NCBI GenBank assembly: GCA_025345505.1
Contig: JANVCC010000018.1
Span: 40,225,242 to 40,289,241 of the forward strand
Length of the DNA: 64,000 nt
DNA from: Todiramphus chloris collaris
Taxonomy: Eukaryota > Chordata > Aves > Coraciiformes > Alcedinidae
Reading direction: 5' to 3'
Shown: positions 35,886 to 48,557 of the stretch, one piece after another
Layout: the number at the start of each line of letters is the position of its first letter
Position numbering within the stretch: position 1 is the stretch's first letter
Translations under genes and position numbers: made by a program
The notes under the pieces: model-generated
Told to the model about the DNA's origin: nothing
The model's database searches: none
What the model saw: only the letters and a program-made list of their open reading frames with translations

Positions 35886-38800
35886 CTTGCACACCTTTGG
35901 GTCCCTTAGATGGTTTCAAATTACCTCCTTCAATGTCTCTTGTTAGTTTTCCCTGTATTCCTAGCATCCATATACATAAACTGTCTTTGCAGTGAGTAAA
36001 GAGACAACATTAGATTACATGGTGCTGTGTTTTTAATGGACATTGTACCCTCATTGCTGATGCTGAATGGGCCTATATGTTCTGAGGCTATGCAGCTCTA
36101 AGTATGTAGGGCTGCTTTTGTGTACCCTCTGCAGGCCTGTCTCAGACATCAGTCCTTTAGTCATTAGAACGAAAAATTAGTGACAAAAATTGATAGCTAG
36201 AAGTAGACTGCATGACTATATAAATATTTTCTTGGGTGACAAAGGTAACATTTGAGACAATTAAAGAGTTCTGTTACTTTCAAAGATAGGTAGCAGCTAA
36301 CAGGCACAATTTGGGAATTGCATTTTTATACAAGGTTATCTGAATTTCATGTAAATTCCCACAAGGTCTTTGTTTTGAGTCAGGGACTCAACTGTTTCTA
36401 GGAATGTGCTCTAAGGCTTTTATGAATGTTATGAAATTTCTCAGTGTTGTTAGTACTGCTTCACTGTCAGTCATGTCAGTAACTGTGGAAATGCTAAAGT
36501 GCAAAAAAACCAGAAGCCCTCACTTACACTTGACCTGTGTGAGGGCAGACTTTGCATTACTTAAATATAGTGCTATATTTCCAGAACAGCCTGTCTCACA
36601 GTTGAAAAAGTGGCAGCAATAGTCTGTATACTGTTGCCTGAAAAGCGTATTATGGATATTAGTAAATTATGGGCCATTGAAACTTTGTGAAAATGAGATT
36701 GATAACTAGGATGAGGAAGGTAGAGGTCTAAGGATTTGTATTTTGCAGTGAGTCATTAATAAGACTTTTAAATCCAAATGTAAATGCCTACAACGTGCAT
36801 TCAGAGAAAACAACTGTGCATCAAGCTGTTATTCAGATGATTACACAAGTATGCAATGATAATCACTGTTTTGTTAAATTTAGTGAAAAAATCTGGATTA
36901 CTTATTTCATCCACTGCAATCACAGGAAAATCACAGACAGAAGGTATTTCCTGTACTAAATGAAAGGCAGTTATTCCTAGTTTTAGGAGACTATGCATGG
37001 GTATTGTCTATACCTATATCATTTCTTGGCAGCATTTTAAAATAAAGAAACAAGCCCCCTAAAGTTTATATGTTTCCTGATACTTATGAGTTTTATTCTT
37101 TAATGTGTGCTTTTAAAGCCCTTTTAAAAGTACATAGTTAAGAGAAAAAAATTAATAGATTGGAAAAAATGGCAGAGGAAATTTTGAAAGTGAACTGCTG
37201 GAACAGAATCTGTCTGGTGAAGGTGATTGACATTCCAGGAATTCATTAATAGCAGAGTAATTATCATGGTGGCTGTTGTGGCTATAAAGAATACAAATTA
37301 TATCCCTGCAGTTTCCACCATGAAAGAAAACCTTAAAACTCATGCTGGGATAAACATAAAGAGAAGTGCATGATGTTAACAAATGCAATCTTTGCAAAAT
37401 TAGCTCCAGTGTCATCTTCTATATTTTGGGATAAGAATTTTCCCAGTTTACCACTAAATAGATGGATGGTCAGTTAGTACAACAACAGTGGGATCAGGTC
37501 AGTTGTGACCTTGTCTACCTGAGTCTTGAAAAGCTCCAAAAATGGAGGTTCTCCAACCTATCTTCACAATCTTTTCCAGTGTTGCATCTTTACCCCCTCA
37601 TCTCCGCAAAGACATCTCTAATCAGTTTAACCTTCAAAGCTATTATTTATCTTTGTTATACTTTTCCATATAGTTTACATCTTCTGAAAAGAGGTTTCCT
37701 CTGTTGCCTGTTTTTTTGTTTGTTTGTTTTTTTGTGGGGGTTTTTGTTTGTTTTTCATAAAACTAAATATTAAGTACATTTTCTGTGTGTTTACAAATGT
37801 GTTTATTCTCATATTCTGATTTTGATTGTATGTTAGCCAGTGAAAAATAATATAGTTCATTACCTTGAAACATAAATAAAAAGATCAATGCAAAAGAACT
37901 ACCTCTATGCTAATATACTAAACAAAGTGAGATCTATATCTTAGCTCTGGAACCAATACCAATATCTGGCTACCTCTGTAATAAACTTTCTTAGCATTTA
38001 ATATAGAGTGGACCCAAATAAAAGGTATGATGGCAAAAACTTCTTGTGTGTGATCTCTCTGGGTTGTGCCTAAACAGAGCACAAAAACTGTTTGGGAATG
38101 CTACTTAGCCAAACACTCCTAAAATCATCACCTAATGTCCTAGAAGACAGAAAAAAAAAAAAAAAAAACACCAAAAAAACCCCACCTGCCCGAAAAGTGA
38201 TTTTGAAGGTTCTGCTTAGCATTAGTTTATTTACATAGATATAGTCAAAGTAATTTTTTTTTCAGTTATTTCTGAAAATTATTTACTTATAGCAGACAGA
38301 AAAAGAGAATGGAGGGCAAGTGTTTGGTGTGTGAATTAATGCTGTCAACAATGACCATCAAGTTCTACTTGTGAAATGAAGCACTTCAGAGAAAGAGGCT
38401 GAGATTCTCAGGTTAGGAATCAGAAATTCTTTGTTCATTTCTTAGCTTTGTCTTTGACTTTGAAGAAGTCAATTCATAACTTCATACTTCAGGTTCCTCA
38501 CCTGTAAAAGGCAGTTATTACTTCTTCTGTTTAATATCATCCCTATGCAACTCTCAGAGCACTGAGTGATAAAAGTCTCAAAGACAGCAACAGGGGCATG
38601 AAAGCTGTTGTACACTAAACATTTGTGAGATGCCAACAGTCAGCCCCAGAAATCCTTTATTTCTCTAACAGTTTTTTTTTTTTTACTGTTACATAAATAA
38701 ACAACAATGATAATACTGTTTGCTATGACCACAGGTGATTTTTCAACAGGATTTTTTAATATGATATCTTCTCAGTCCCTAAGGAAGGGGAAAAGCCCTG

Positions 38801-41122
38801 CTTTAGAAAGGACAAAATGCAGGGACATCAGAAGAAAATTAAACCCTTCTTGAGAGAGGAAAGCAGCAATAGGAAACTTGCCAGCATGTCAGACAAAGAG
38901 AGAAAATATTCTTTTCAAGTAAATAGGAGTTGAGAAAGCGAGAAAAAGATTATCTCATCACCCTGACAAGGATCTTGCCAAAGAATTTCAAGAAGCCAGA
39001 GCTGGAAAACCTCCTCACTGGGTGTTCTTCCTCCTCTGCTTCTATGTAGCACGAAAGGAAAACCAAACTCCAGGTGTATTCCTTACCAACTATATTAAAT
39101 GTGTGTGCAAGGGAAGATCATTATGAAGGTTACTTATTTCAGTGTTTTTGTGAAATGGGACTAGCTCCCAAATCATGTACTTAGATCTAAAGATGTGTCT
39201 GGGATACTATTTTCTTTAAGGAGCATTTATAGGATGCAGTTTCTCAAGATAAACTTAAGGAATGAACATTAGCAAAATAATTTGTATTTTGAAGAACAGT
39301 AAGTCTGATCCAGCACCTCAATTTTACACCACATTTATCAGCTTCCACTTTGTGTCCTTTTCATTTTTCTGATAACTGAACATAATTCCTTTCTCCTACC
39401 AAGTCTTACTTGGTAAATCCAATTAAGCATCACTAACTTAGGGCTAGTAAGGCTGAAGAAGTCTGTGATAGCACGGGCACAGCATTATTAGAAACTGTTC
39501 ATTTGTGGAGATCAGAAGAGACATGAAAACTATATGCATGTTAAGGAAATTAAAACCATACAAGTTAAAGTATATAGATGTATGGATAAATTAATTAAAA
39601 ATTTGAATATTAAGATATAAAGAAAATAATAACATAAATTAAAACATTTTGGAGAGCAGAAACTAAACATAATCCAAGTATAGACAATAATAATGACATG
39701 ATACAAAGAAGGCTAATCTAATAAAATTATCTGATAAATACTGCAGAAATCCTAAAAGAAAAAGGAAAGCAAAAAAAAACTAATAAAAACATCTACAAAT
39801 GTATTTTAAAGTCAAGAAATATTTATTGTATACTTTGACATGAAAGATACTGTCAAGACCATTTGTTGCATTTACTGAGAAAAATATAAAAAAGAGAGGA
39901 TGTCAGAAACTAAATAAAAAAGTCTAGAATGGCTTCACACTGGTAATATTAATCTTGACAGAATTATTGCAAATACTATATTATAACTGGCAAGAGTGAG
40001 AGTGAAGAACTGTCATTCATTCCAGCGACAAGCACAAAGAGAAGACAAGCAATCTCACAGTCATGAGTTGTCAGAGGGGTAGCAGACAAACCAAATAAAC
40101 ACATGATTTTGCCTATAAAGCATAGGATAAGTGTGAAAGCAAACATATCTTCTGTTTTCGACACATACTTTGAAATTGTATAAGGTTAATAGTGTCAGGG
40201 ATTCCATGGCCAACTGAGAAGGAAAATCCATAAATTCATTAAAGAACCTGTGTTAACCCTTGGAAGTCTATAAATTCCTTCTGAAGTTTAAAGAAGTATT
40301 ATGTGAACATAATAGGTGGAAGACACACAAGGCTGGTGCCGTGTTCATTCTTTGGGAAGAATGAAAGGATCTTCAGTACCATATTACTTCATCCCTTTGT
40401 AAATGGAATGCACTATGTATGTAACTCCAATACAGCCAAACAATGTTGATTTATGAGGTAGATTTTAGATTTTGATAAGCATTTAAGCACTAATAGAATA
40501 ATGAACCTAGTCTAATTTTTTTTTTTTTAAAAAGCAGTTAAGATAGTGTATTTCAAATACCTGCTTAAATATGATATAGTATACAAGTGCATTTCTGAGT
40601 CAGAATCTAGCAGAAGATGCAAATGCAAGAAACTGAAGAGCTGTGAGTCTGCGTGAGAATCTCACAATGCTCTGGTTATAACTATCTTCTCTGAAGTTAG
40701 ACTTGGAGGAAGGAGGATTTAGGTCTACCAGGTATTTAGGTTTGAATTTTCTTGGTGACCTAATAAGAGTATTTTAATGCCCCTAATTAATACAGAGAAG
40801 AAACCAGATCATGTGCTGACCTAGTTCTGGTACTGCCAGTTAAGTCATTCTGATCAGTGGAATGACTCTTCTTAGGCTGGAAATATTTCTTTTTAATGAT
40901 TCGTCCTAGAACTTGAGGTTTGGGTGTCACACGAACAGGCACTAGAACTGGTATTTAGAGATTTGTTATTTCATGTCCACAGAAGAGGAAAACCACTTCT
41001 GTTCTTAATCAGTCATTGAATCATGTCATAGTAGCATCAGAAGAGGCCAAGCAACTCATCTTGAATATTTATTTACCATAAGAAAAAGTAACATAAACCA
41101 AGTAAAGGCTCCACTTCTAGAA
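35886..41122. other. Long stretch of unique AT-rich sequence
   Basis: Over 5 kb without a recognised transposon or exon. It contains T/G-rich tracts at 37712-37760, an A tract at 38152-38169 followed by A/C-rich bases, and T tracts at 38671-38684 and 40518-40529. The open frames at 37152-37415 and 37462-37773 overlap each other's region and lack motifs. Confidence 0.5.
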
Positions 41123-41952
41123 CATAGAATCAGAGAATACTTGGAGTTGAAAAGAACCTTAAAAAGTCATCTAATCCAAACCCTCTGCAGTAAGCAGGGA
41201 TATCTTCAATTAAATCAGGTTTCTCAGAGCCCCATCAAACCTGACCTTGAATGTTTCCAAGGATGGGGCCCCCACATCTCTGGGTAACCTGTTCCACTGT
41301 TTCACCAACCTCACTGCAAAAAATGTTTTCCTTATATCTAGTCTAAATCTACCCTGTTTTAGTGTAAAACCACTACCCCTTGTTCTGTTACAGCAAACCT
41401 TGCTAAAAAAACCTGTCCTCATCTTTCTTACAGGCTCCCCCTTAAGAACTGAAAGGCCACAATAAAGTCTTCCTGGAGCCTTCACTTCTCCAGGTTGAAT
41501 ATCCCCAACTCTCTCAAACTCTATTCCTGTGATCATACTTGTGTCCCACCTCTGGAACCACTCCAACAGGTTCATGTCCTTCTTGTGCTGAGGGCCCCAA
41601 ATCTGGACACAATACTCCAGATGGAGTATTACAAGAGCAGAGTACAGCAGCAGAGTCACCTCTCCTGACCTGGCCATGCTTCTTCAGATGCAGTCCAGGC
41701 TACAGTTGAACTTCTGGTCTGTGAGTGCATATTGCCGGTTCATGTCAAGCTTTTCATCCACTAGAACCTCCACATCCCTTCTTCCCAGGGCTGCTCTCAA
41801 ACACATTATCCCCCAGCCTGTACTGATATAGGGGACTGCCACACCCCAGGTGCAAGGCCTTGCACTTGATCTTGTTGAGCCTCATGATGTTCACATAGGC
41901 CCACTTCTCAAGCTTGTCCAGGTGCCTCTGGATGGCATCCTGTCCCTCTGGC
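41123..41952 (-). mobile_element. CR1 LINE, 5'-truncated
   Basis: The tail (CATAGAATCAGAGAATACTTGG on plus) is followed by the CTCTGCAGTAAGCAGGG block of a third CR1 3' type. Homology runs into the region just after the RT catalytic motif and stops at about 41952, after TGGCATCCTGTCCCTCTGG. It is moderately diverged. Confidence 0.9.
41210..41677 (-). pseudogene. CR1 ORF2 C-terminal remnant
   Basis: 155 open codons from the CR1 C-terminal domain, with HLEYCVQIWGPQHKKDM near the start and VKQWNRLPRDV near the end. Upstream sequence (41754-41957) encodes earlier ORF2 residues in a different frame, so at least one frameshift separates the parts. The catalytic region is not included. Confidence 0.85.
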
Positions 41953-43257
41953 AACATGATAACATCATAGTCATATTAAATGTATTAAGAATTAGGATGT
42001 ATGATATTGGTAATGTTAGTGCAAACCTGATCTCCCTTATAGTTGATGTGCTCTTCAAAATGTATCCTGCTTGAAAGAAAATATCCAATTTAAAGTCCTG
42101 ATCCTTTACTCATTTACAAATCACTGGCAAATAATGAAGTGTGACAGCAGCTAATATGTAATATGCAAACCTCATAATACAGCTTTTGTTACCTGGCAAT
42201 CATGCAGACAAATAGAAATATCAGGTGAACAAATACACAGTTTATCCAGATTGAGGCTTTAATTGATATAGGAGTAGAAATTCATCTGTAGCTAAAGGGC
42301 TGTTACCACAAGCATTTAAGTGGCAAAGCCTGTCCCATAGCTGTGTTGTATAGCTAGGGTAGGTAGGTAATGGGTAGATAGATGTGAGTACATCCTACAT
42401 ACCTGAATATTTCTGATAAATATTTCCACAAATAAACATTTCAAAAATATAAAAATAAATAAAACTATAAATGTTTTAACTCACACTTCTCTCATTATTA
42501 CAGAGACTTAATTCTTTTAATTTTAACCTAAGATACTGATCATAAGGAAAAAATGTGATATGATCCTGACATTATGTAAGATATTATCTAGCCACATTTT
42601 TACTTTAGGTTTGCTTCTTGGTTGTTTTGGTTGGGTGTTTTTTGACAGTGCCAGGAATGTCTTGTGATATATCTGCTTTTATATTTTAATTAGCTAGTGA
42701 CAGCAAGGCAAGCAGGGTTAAAAAACAAATTCTATTTTCTAACTACATCAATTCATGGAGTTACATTTGTTTTTTCTTGGAGTGTATGCTAAGAAATCAA
42801 CACAGTTAGCAAAAGAAGAAAAACACTTTTATGTAGTGAAATGCTACCAAAGTGCAGGTGCTGGGATAAACTGTGCCATACTGGGGACCATTCAACTTCA
42901 GTAATACTAGTACTTGAGAATGAAAAATCAATTAGTTTGAGTGATCTCAGATTTCAGGCTTTTTAAAGAGCTCTGCATTTCCATGCTTAGTAATTTAAAG
43001 ACATTGCCAATGGCACTCTGAAATGTAGTGCTTAGTCTATAATCACAGTTTCAGTGAGAAAAACAAAAAAAAAAAAACCACTGAGCAGATCAGCTGTAAA
43101 AGAAAAGAAAAGAAAAAAAGAGATTTTTAAAAAAAACAATTAAAAATATTATCAGCCAGGAACTTTCCTATTACAGGTCATTACATGAAGTTTCTGAGGA
43201 AATATCAAATTTGAAAACTGTTACAATATCTTTGCAGTTTCTTCTGTAAAATGTATT

Positions 43258-43436
43258 CTCTTTTCTTTTCTTTTCTTTTCTTTTCTTTTCTTTTCTTTTC
43301 TTTTCNNNNNNNNNNTCTTTTCTTTTCTTTTCTTTTCTTTTCTTTTCTTTTCTTTTCTTTTCTTTTCTTTTTTCTCTTCTCTTTCTCTTTTCTTCTCTTT
43401 CTCTTTCCCACCTTCTCTTCTCTTTTCTTTTCTTTG
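43258..43436. repeat. (TTTTC)n microsatellite with 10-N gap
   Basis: TTTTC units run from about 43258 to 43305, then ten N (43306-43315), then more units to about 43371, followed by degenerate CT-rich sequence to about 43436. The gap sits in the perfect part, so the true length is unknown. It gives Phe/Leu-rich and Lys-rich frames that are not coding. Confidence 0.95.
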
Positions 43437-46400
43437 ATTTTCTGAAAAAGGTTATTCAGTCACCTTACTGGAAGTAAATATTTGACTAGTTATGCCCTAG
43501 AGGTTTGAAAAACTGAAGTAATAGAAACAGGGGACTGTTTTCTTCTTCATTTCTTATAACTCGACGAAGTGTCTTATAGTCAAAAGTAAGAAAAATCTAA
43601 ATCTCCCATTACTTCTTCTTCAATATCTTTTTCAATATATATTAAGGCTGTGTAGATCCAGATTTTATTTTTTTTCATCCTCATGCAAAATTTTATTTTC
43701 ATCTCTTTTAATTATATTATCTATTTCAGTCTTAATTGTTGTTAGCAAATGCAATTTAGGTGCTGCCTTCATTACACTTTTAATCTCTTACATGATTTGT
43801 GATGAGAAAATATTTTCACAAGACTATCCTGTGATTTGTGTTGAGGCTCTGGGCATTTCTTCTCAAGAATTGATGTCAGTGTTGTCAAAGTGTCTACAGC
43901 AGTGATGATTTTCTCTTTAGTTCATAAGTCCAGAATTGTGGACCTAAAGTCTCCATCTGACCTTGCAGTGAATTTGAGTATGACTACATTTTTCATAGTA
44001 CCCTAGTTATAATGGAAGAGAAAGAGAAAGGCTGTGAAGTAAGAGTTTGAACCTGGAATTTCCAAATCCAGTGGCCAGGTAGTTACACTTTTTCCCAGCC
44101 CAAATGAGAATTTACTTATTTATATGACAGTGGAATACCTCCAACAGGCATGATCAGAAGAGCAAGTAAATAGGCTGGTAATTTTCTTCATGGGTATTAT
44201 GTTCCTATAAAATCCTTTAAAAAAATAAAATTAAAAAAAAAAAAAAAAAGGACGGACACACATCCACTAATTAAAACCTGTGGTTATGGGTGGTTTTTTG
44301 ACCAGTTCTAATATTGTTGTGTCATGCTATAGCTACTGCTGTTGAAACTGTTGTGTTGCAGAACCCACAAGCATAGACTATATTAGACGCAGAAGGACCA
44401 TCAAGGTTTTCTTGAGAGTGATCTGGCATGCTGAGCCAATGAGGCATAAGTGGAAACAAAAACTGCAATTGCCTGTATCACATCCCTGGGGTGTTGTGAG
44501 GGAAAGCACATCTAAGCCATGCCTCTGACACCTCAAATCTCAGAAGTATGTTATCCAATTATGTCATAGCAACCATCCCTTTAGGGCTCTCTCTCTGCTA
44601 TTAGGAAACACTTTGATGGTGGGTGGAAAAATATATTTTTGGAAGTGAAGGAAGAAGTTGTTTAGAAGAGAGAATTACTGTAATCAGTGCATTGTGTTGC
44701 TAAGTTGGAAAAGAGAGACGAAACACTGTTCCAACTTTGTTGGCTTCTGTCTCTGTTAAGAAAAAAAGGCTTCATCATAACAATTTCTTCAACATTTCAG
44801 CAAAATTCAGATTAAGCTTTCTTGTAGAAGGCTAAAAATTAGTAGATGTCATAAGAAACTGAACAAGATGCTTTAGGGCAAATTCACAAAATAAGCTCTG
44901 TAAATAATTTAGAGCTCACCAACTTTTCCCACATTCCCTCATTGCTACAACTGTGATGCAACTTGCTCCTCCTGTCACAGTAGAGTTCATTCTATACTAT
45001 GCAACATTTACTGCTGTAAGATGACATTATATTTTACCATAGTAACCAGTGGTTACAGTCTCACTGTGGCAGTGTGATAAAATTATGAAAGCCACACACA
45101 TTTCTGGCAAAGGACATGTATACTGTGGCAGGGGGAGAACAGGTTGGGACTAAAAGAAATGAATGTTGGTACCTTCCCTTAAACATGAGGAGAAGCAGAT
45201 GGCAAAAATTTTCACTGCTTCTGCAAGGTTTCTAGGCAGTGCTACTGTAAAAAAAACCAAAACAAACCAGATGCAGACTACACCTAAGCATCCATATCGA
45301 CACAGGCTCAATTTGAAGGCAACTTTACAGTGGTGGTGGTAGTCCCTATGTACTTACTCTGCCAACCTATTAAAAGTTATACTTCTCTCATCATATGCAG
45401 CAGAGTTATGGGAAGCAAAAGAATGCCCTCATCTCAAATTCTTCATCACAAAGTCCAACATCCTGGCCTAAAGACAATTCAGCATGATATTTCAATAAGA
45501 TGCAGACTTTTGACTGAGGAAAACTGAAGTAGAGACATTGTTGCTTTCAGGATAACTCTGCTTCAGGGTGGCAGAGAGCTGGAGCCGACAGTAAATTTAA
45601 ATCACCTTTAAGATGGTTCACCAAAACTCATCAGATACTGCTCTAAGTTCTGTAGATAGGATAACTATGAAAGCTTGTAATGTTAAAATTTTCACATTAT
45701 CCACCTCTTTTTTTACCCACTTATGTTGACAGTAATGAAACCCATCACTAGGAAGTACAGATTTCAATCTAAGTTTGGCTCTGTGTTTTCACACGCTATC
45801 AATTTTTGTCTTTGTTGATATTTGGTAACAATGGATCTTCTTAATGAAATGTAGATTATTGCTTTGGGGGTTAATTCTTGAAATATGAGGCTTATTTCTC
45901 CCATCAAAATTGGCTGGATATCCTATTGTTGGACTCTTGCAAAAATAAGCAAAAATCTCGGAGATACCTAGCTTTAGAAAAGTTTTAGTCAGCAAAGATT
46001 CAAACAGGCCATTTCCTCATTCGGTTGAGTATTCCTCTCTTCTTTTAAAGCCAATTGAACCTTTGGGATACAGTGACTATCTGTAAATTGCATGCTGATG
46101 CAGCACCCTTAGATACAGCCCAAGAGAGTTTCTGAATCTGAATAGAAATCTAAACTTTCTTTTCACACAGCTGTAGAATACACATCTTCAAGTTCCTGTT
46201 CAGATTCAAAGTCCTGTTGGAGGATGGGACAGCCAGGGGGAAGAATGCAAGAGGCCCCTCATTATATGGAGCTAACTATGATATACACTATATAGAAGCT
46301 CTTGACATTCCTTTTTGTCATTTCCATGCTTAATAATAATACATGACAAGATTTAGACTGGCAGAAGTATATTGTCTGTCAAAGGTGTTTCAAGATTTTA

Positions 46401-46721
46401 TTTGGCTGTTAGTCAGCTCACATTACTGCAGGCTGTTTGATAAACAGAGCACAAAGCAGCTTAACGCTGTTGCTATTAACGTTCAGACTGCACTGAAAAC
46501 ACTTCATTAAACAGCCTACTGCAGTGTAATTGTTTAATAATATTTTGATTAGGTTGTTTAGTAGACAATCTTTGCTGTAAAACATTTTCTTTCCATCAAG
46601 TGACTCTTTGGGAAAAGGCAATAATATCAAACTGGTCAGGATAGTTTTATTAAAAAAAAAAAAAAAAAAGACAGAAAAGCCTAATTTTATTTTAATGTAT
46701 TTTTGGTTACCCCTTTAGTTG

Positions 46722-46817
46722 TTTAATTTTTAAAAAATTATTTTAAAAATAAATATATATAATTTTAATATATATATAAATATATATAATTTATAATTTT
46801 ATATATATAATTTATAA
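46722..46817. repeat. 96-bp pure A/T block with TATATA palindromes
   Basis: No G or C for 96 bases. It holds several self-complementary segments such as AAATATATATAATTT-like units and TATATATATAAA, which could extrude as cruciforms. It lies 50 bases after an 18-base A tract. Confidence 0.9.
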
Positions 46818-47474
46818 GAAAACTATTAAACTTCAGCTGCTGTTAGGGAAGATCTATTCCAAGTCATTGTGAAAGAAGTGCAAACACAGACTTCTTCAAA
46901 CAGACAATGAAGCATCCAGCTGACCTATTCAGGACTCTTCATTCAAATTCATTGCCCTTCTAATAATAAGGTGTAGACATTTGCCAATATTTTCAGTCCT
47001 GGAAGTTTCTCACAGAAGTTATGGCCTTCTTCATGCTCTTCATTTGGTCAAGGTTCAGTTTGTCCCTTTGAACAGATATTTGGATAGTTCTTTGCATAAC
47101 AATAACAAAAGTTCCTGACAAGTGTTGCCATTGCTAACAATTTCTCAGAAGCCACAAGAAAGATCATCAGAAAAAAACTTCTTATAGAAAACTGAAAATC
47201 TTGATTTGTTTGGTCTACAAAAAGGATGTATGAGGATGCGACAGTTGTCAACCTCTAGCTAGTGGTCTTCTCCAGGGGTAAGTACTGGGTCCAGTCTTAT
47301 TCAACATCTTCATCAATGACATGGATGAAGGGATAGAATGTACCTTCAGCAAGTTTGCTAATGATACTGAAATGGAAGGAATGGCTGACACACTGGAAGG
47401 CCGTGCTGCCATGCAGCAAGATCTGGACAGACCAGAGACCTGGGCAAAGGGGAACCAAATGAAGTTCAACAAGG

Positions 47475-48318
47475 TGTCCTGGTTTGAGTGAAAACAGAAC
47501 TATCTGTCACAGTTTAGGGTCAGGGCAGCCCCTTAGACCTATAACAGACACTCTCTGTTAACCCCCCTCCCTCCTCAGAGGGGAAAGAGAAAGGGAATAA
47601 GGGAGAGAGACTTAATGATAGAAAAGGAAACTAGAACAGCTTTAATGAAAATGAAATTAATAATTATTAAAAAAAAAAGGAATATATACAAATATATACA
47701 AAACCAGTATCGAACCCAACCCCCCTGATGGTAATTACATCACCATCACCACTGATGCTGTGGAGGCACCAGGGAAGTCCCAGACTGGGCCCTGCAGCAG
47801 CCGGGAGCTGTGTTCAGGAGCTGGATTCTGGCACCGGGTTCAGGAACACACAGACTGGATCGAAGGCAGAATGGACAGAGTCCTCCTTGGGTGCTCTGAG
47901 GAAGGAACCGAAAGAGGACCCAAGCCAAGCCAAGCAAAAGCTGGCAAAGCGGTCCAAAAGGGGAGAGAAGAGCCCAGAGACCCTTCGGGTCCCTCAGCTC
48001 TAGACCAAATATGGCGTATATGGGATGGAATACCTCCCTGGTCAGTTTAGAGTCATCTGTCCTGTCCACTCCTCCCTGAAGGTGCAGCCTTTCCACCTTC
48101 TGAACCCCCCAATGTGGTACACAAGATCCAGCAGTGGCCTTGGTCTGCATACCAATCCTGGGTAGTAACTCTAAACATGAGGTGTTATCACTGCTAGAAG
48201 CAGACACTGTCTGTGAAAACAGGCTGCTAACTTCAGAAAGTGCAGTTAATTAGAAGAACTGAGATGAAAAGTAAAATTACTGAACAGAATTAATTCTGTT
48301 TTCACTCAAACCAGGACA
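47475..48318 (-). mobile_element. Solo LTR, 844 bp, ERVL-like, long terminal inverted repeats
   Basis: Bounded by TGTCCTGG and CCAGGACA and flanked by CAAGG on both sides (47470-47474, 48319-48323), an exact 5-bp target duplication typical of ERVL-class elements. The first 25 bases and the reverse complement of the last 25 are identical, unusually long for LTR ends. Minus orientation follows from similarity to the PPT-adjacent LTR at 24799. On minus there is a CArG-like box and a later ATTAAA polyadenylation-type signal (47641-47646). There is no internal sequence, so it arose by LTR-LTR recombination. Confidence 0.88.
48005..48014 (-). promoter_or_regulatory. CArG box in the LTR
   Basis: CCAAATATGG (minus: CCATATTTGG) fits the CC(A/T)6GG consensus bound by serum response factor. 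It lies at the place in the LTR where related families carry promoter elements, next to GGTATTCCATCCCATATACG. Function is inferred from the motif only. Confidence 0.4.
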
Positions 48319-48557
48319 CAAGGGCAAGTGTAGAGTCCTACACCTGGGGTGAAATAACACCAAGCATCAGCACAGGTTAGGGGAAGACCTGCTGGAAAGC
48401 AGCTCCACAGAGAAGGACCTTGGAGTCCTGGTGGACAATAAGTTATCCATGGGATAGCCATGTTCCCTTGTGGCCAAGAAGGTCAATGGTATCCTGTTGT
48501 GCACTAAGAAGACTCAATGATATCCAGAGGTCCCTTCCAACATCTACCATTCTATGA

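Larger units (their letters stand above)
41953..47256. other. Unique AT-rich sequence with satellites
   Basis: Contains the TTTTC microsatellite with an N gap (43258-43436), A tracts (43063-43077, 44231-44250, 46652-46669), a pure A/T block (46722-46817) and a moderately complex stretch near 46400-46630. No exon or transposon body was recognised. Confidence 0.5.
47257..48557 (+). mobile_element. CR1 LINE split by an ERVL-like solo LTR
   Basis: Starts in the RT region (GTACTGGGTCCAGTCTTATT) and runs to 47474. It is interrupted by an 844-bp LTR and resumes at 48319-48323 with GGGCAAGTGTAGAGTCC. It ends with CCTTCCAACATCTACCATTCTATGA at 48557. An internal deletion near 48507 joins mid-ORF2 sequence directly to the 3' block. 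The equivalent of FADD reads AND (GCTAATGAT), so the catalytic Asp pair is damaged. Confidence 0.9.

Noticed and set aside
43205-43445. Lys-rich and Phe-rich open frames on both strands
   Set aside because: Both are translations of the TTTTC microsatellite and its gap.
47728-48207. Frames of 91-153 codons on both strands
   Set aside because: All lie within the GC-richer part of the solo LTR. They have no retroviral protein motif, and LTRs of this type are non-coding.
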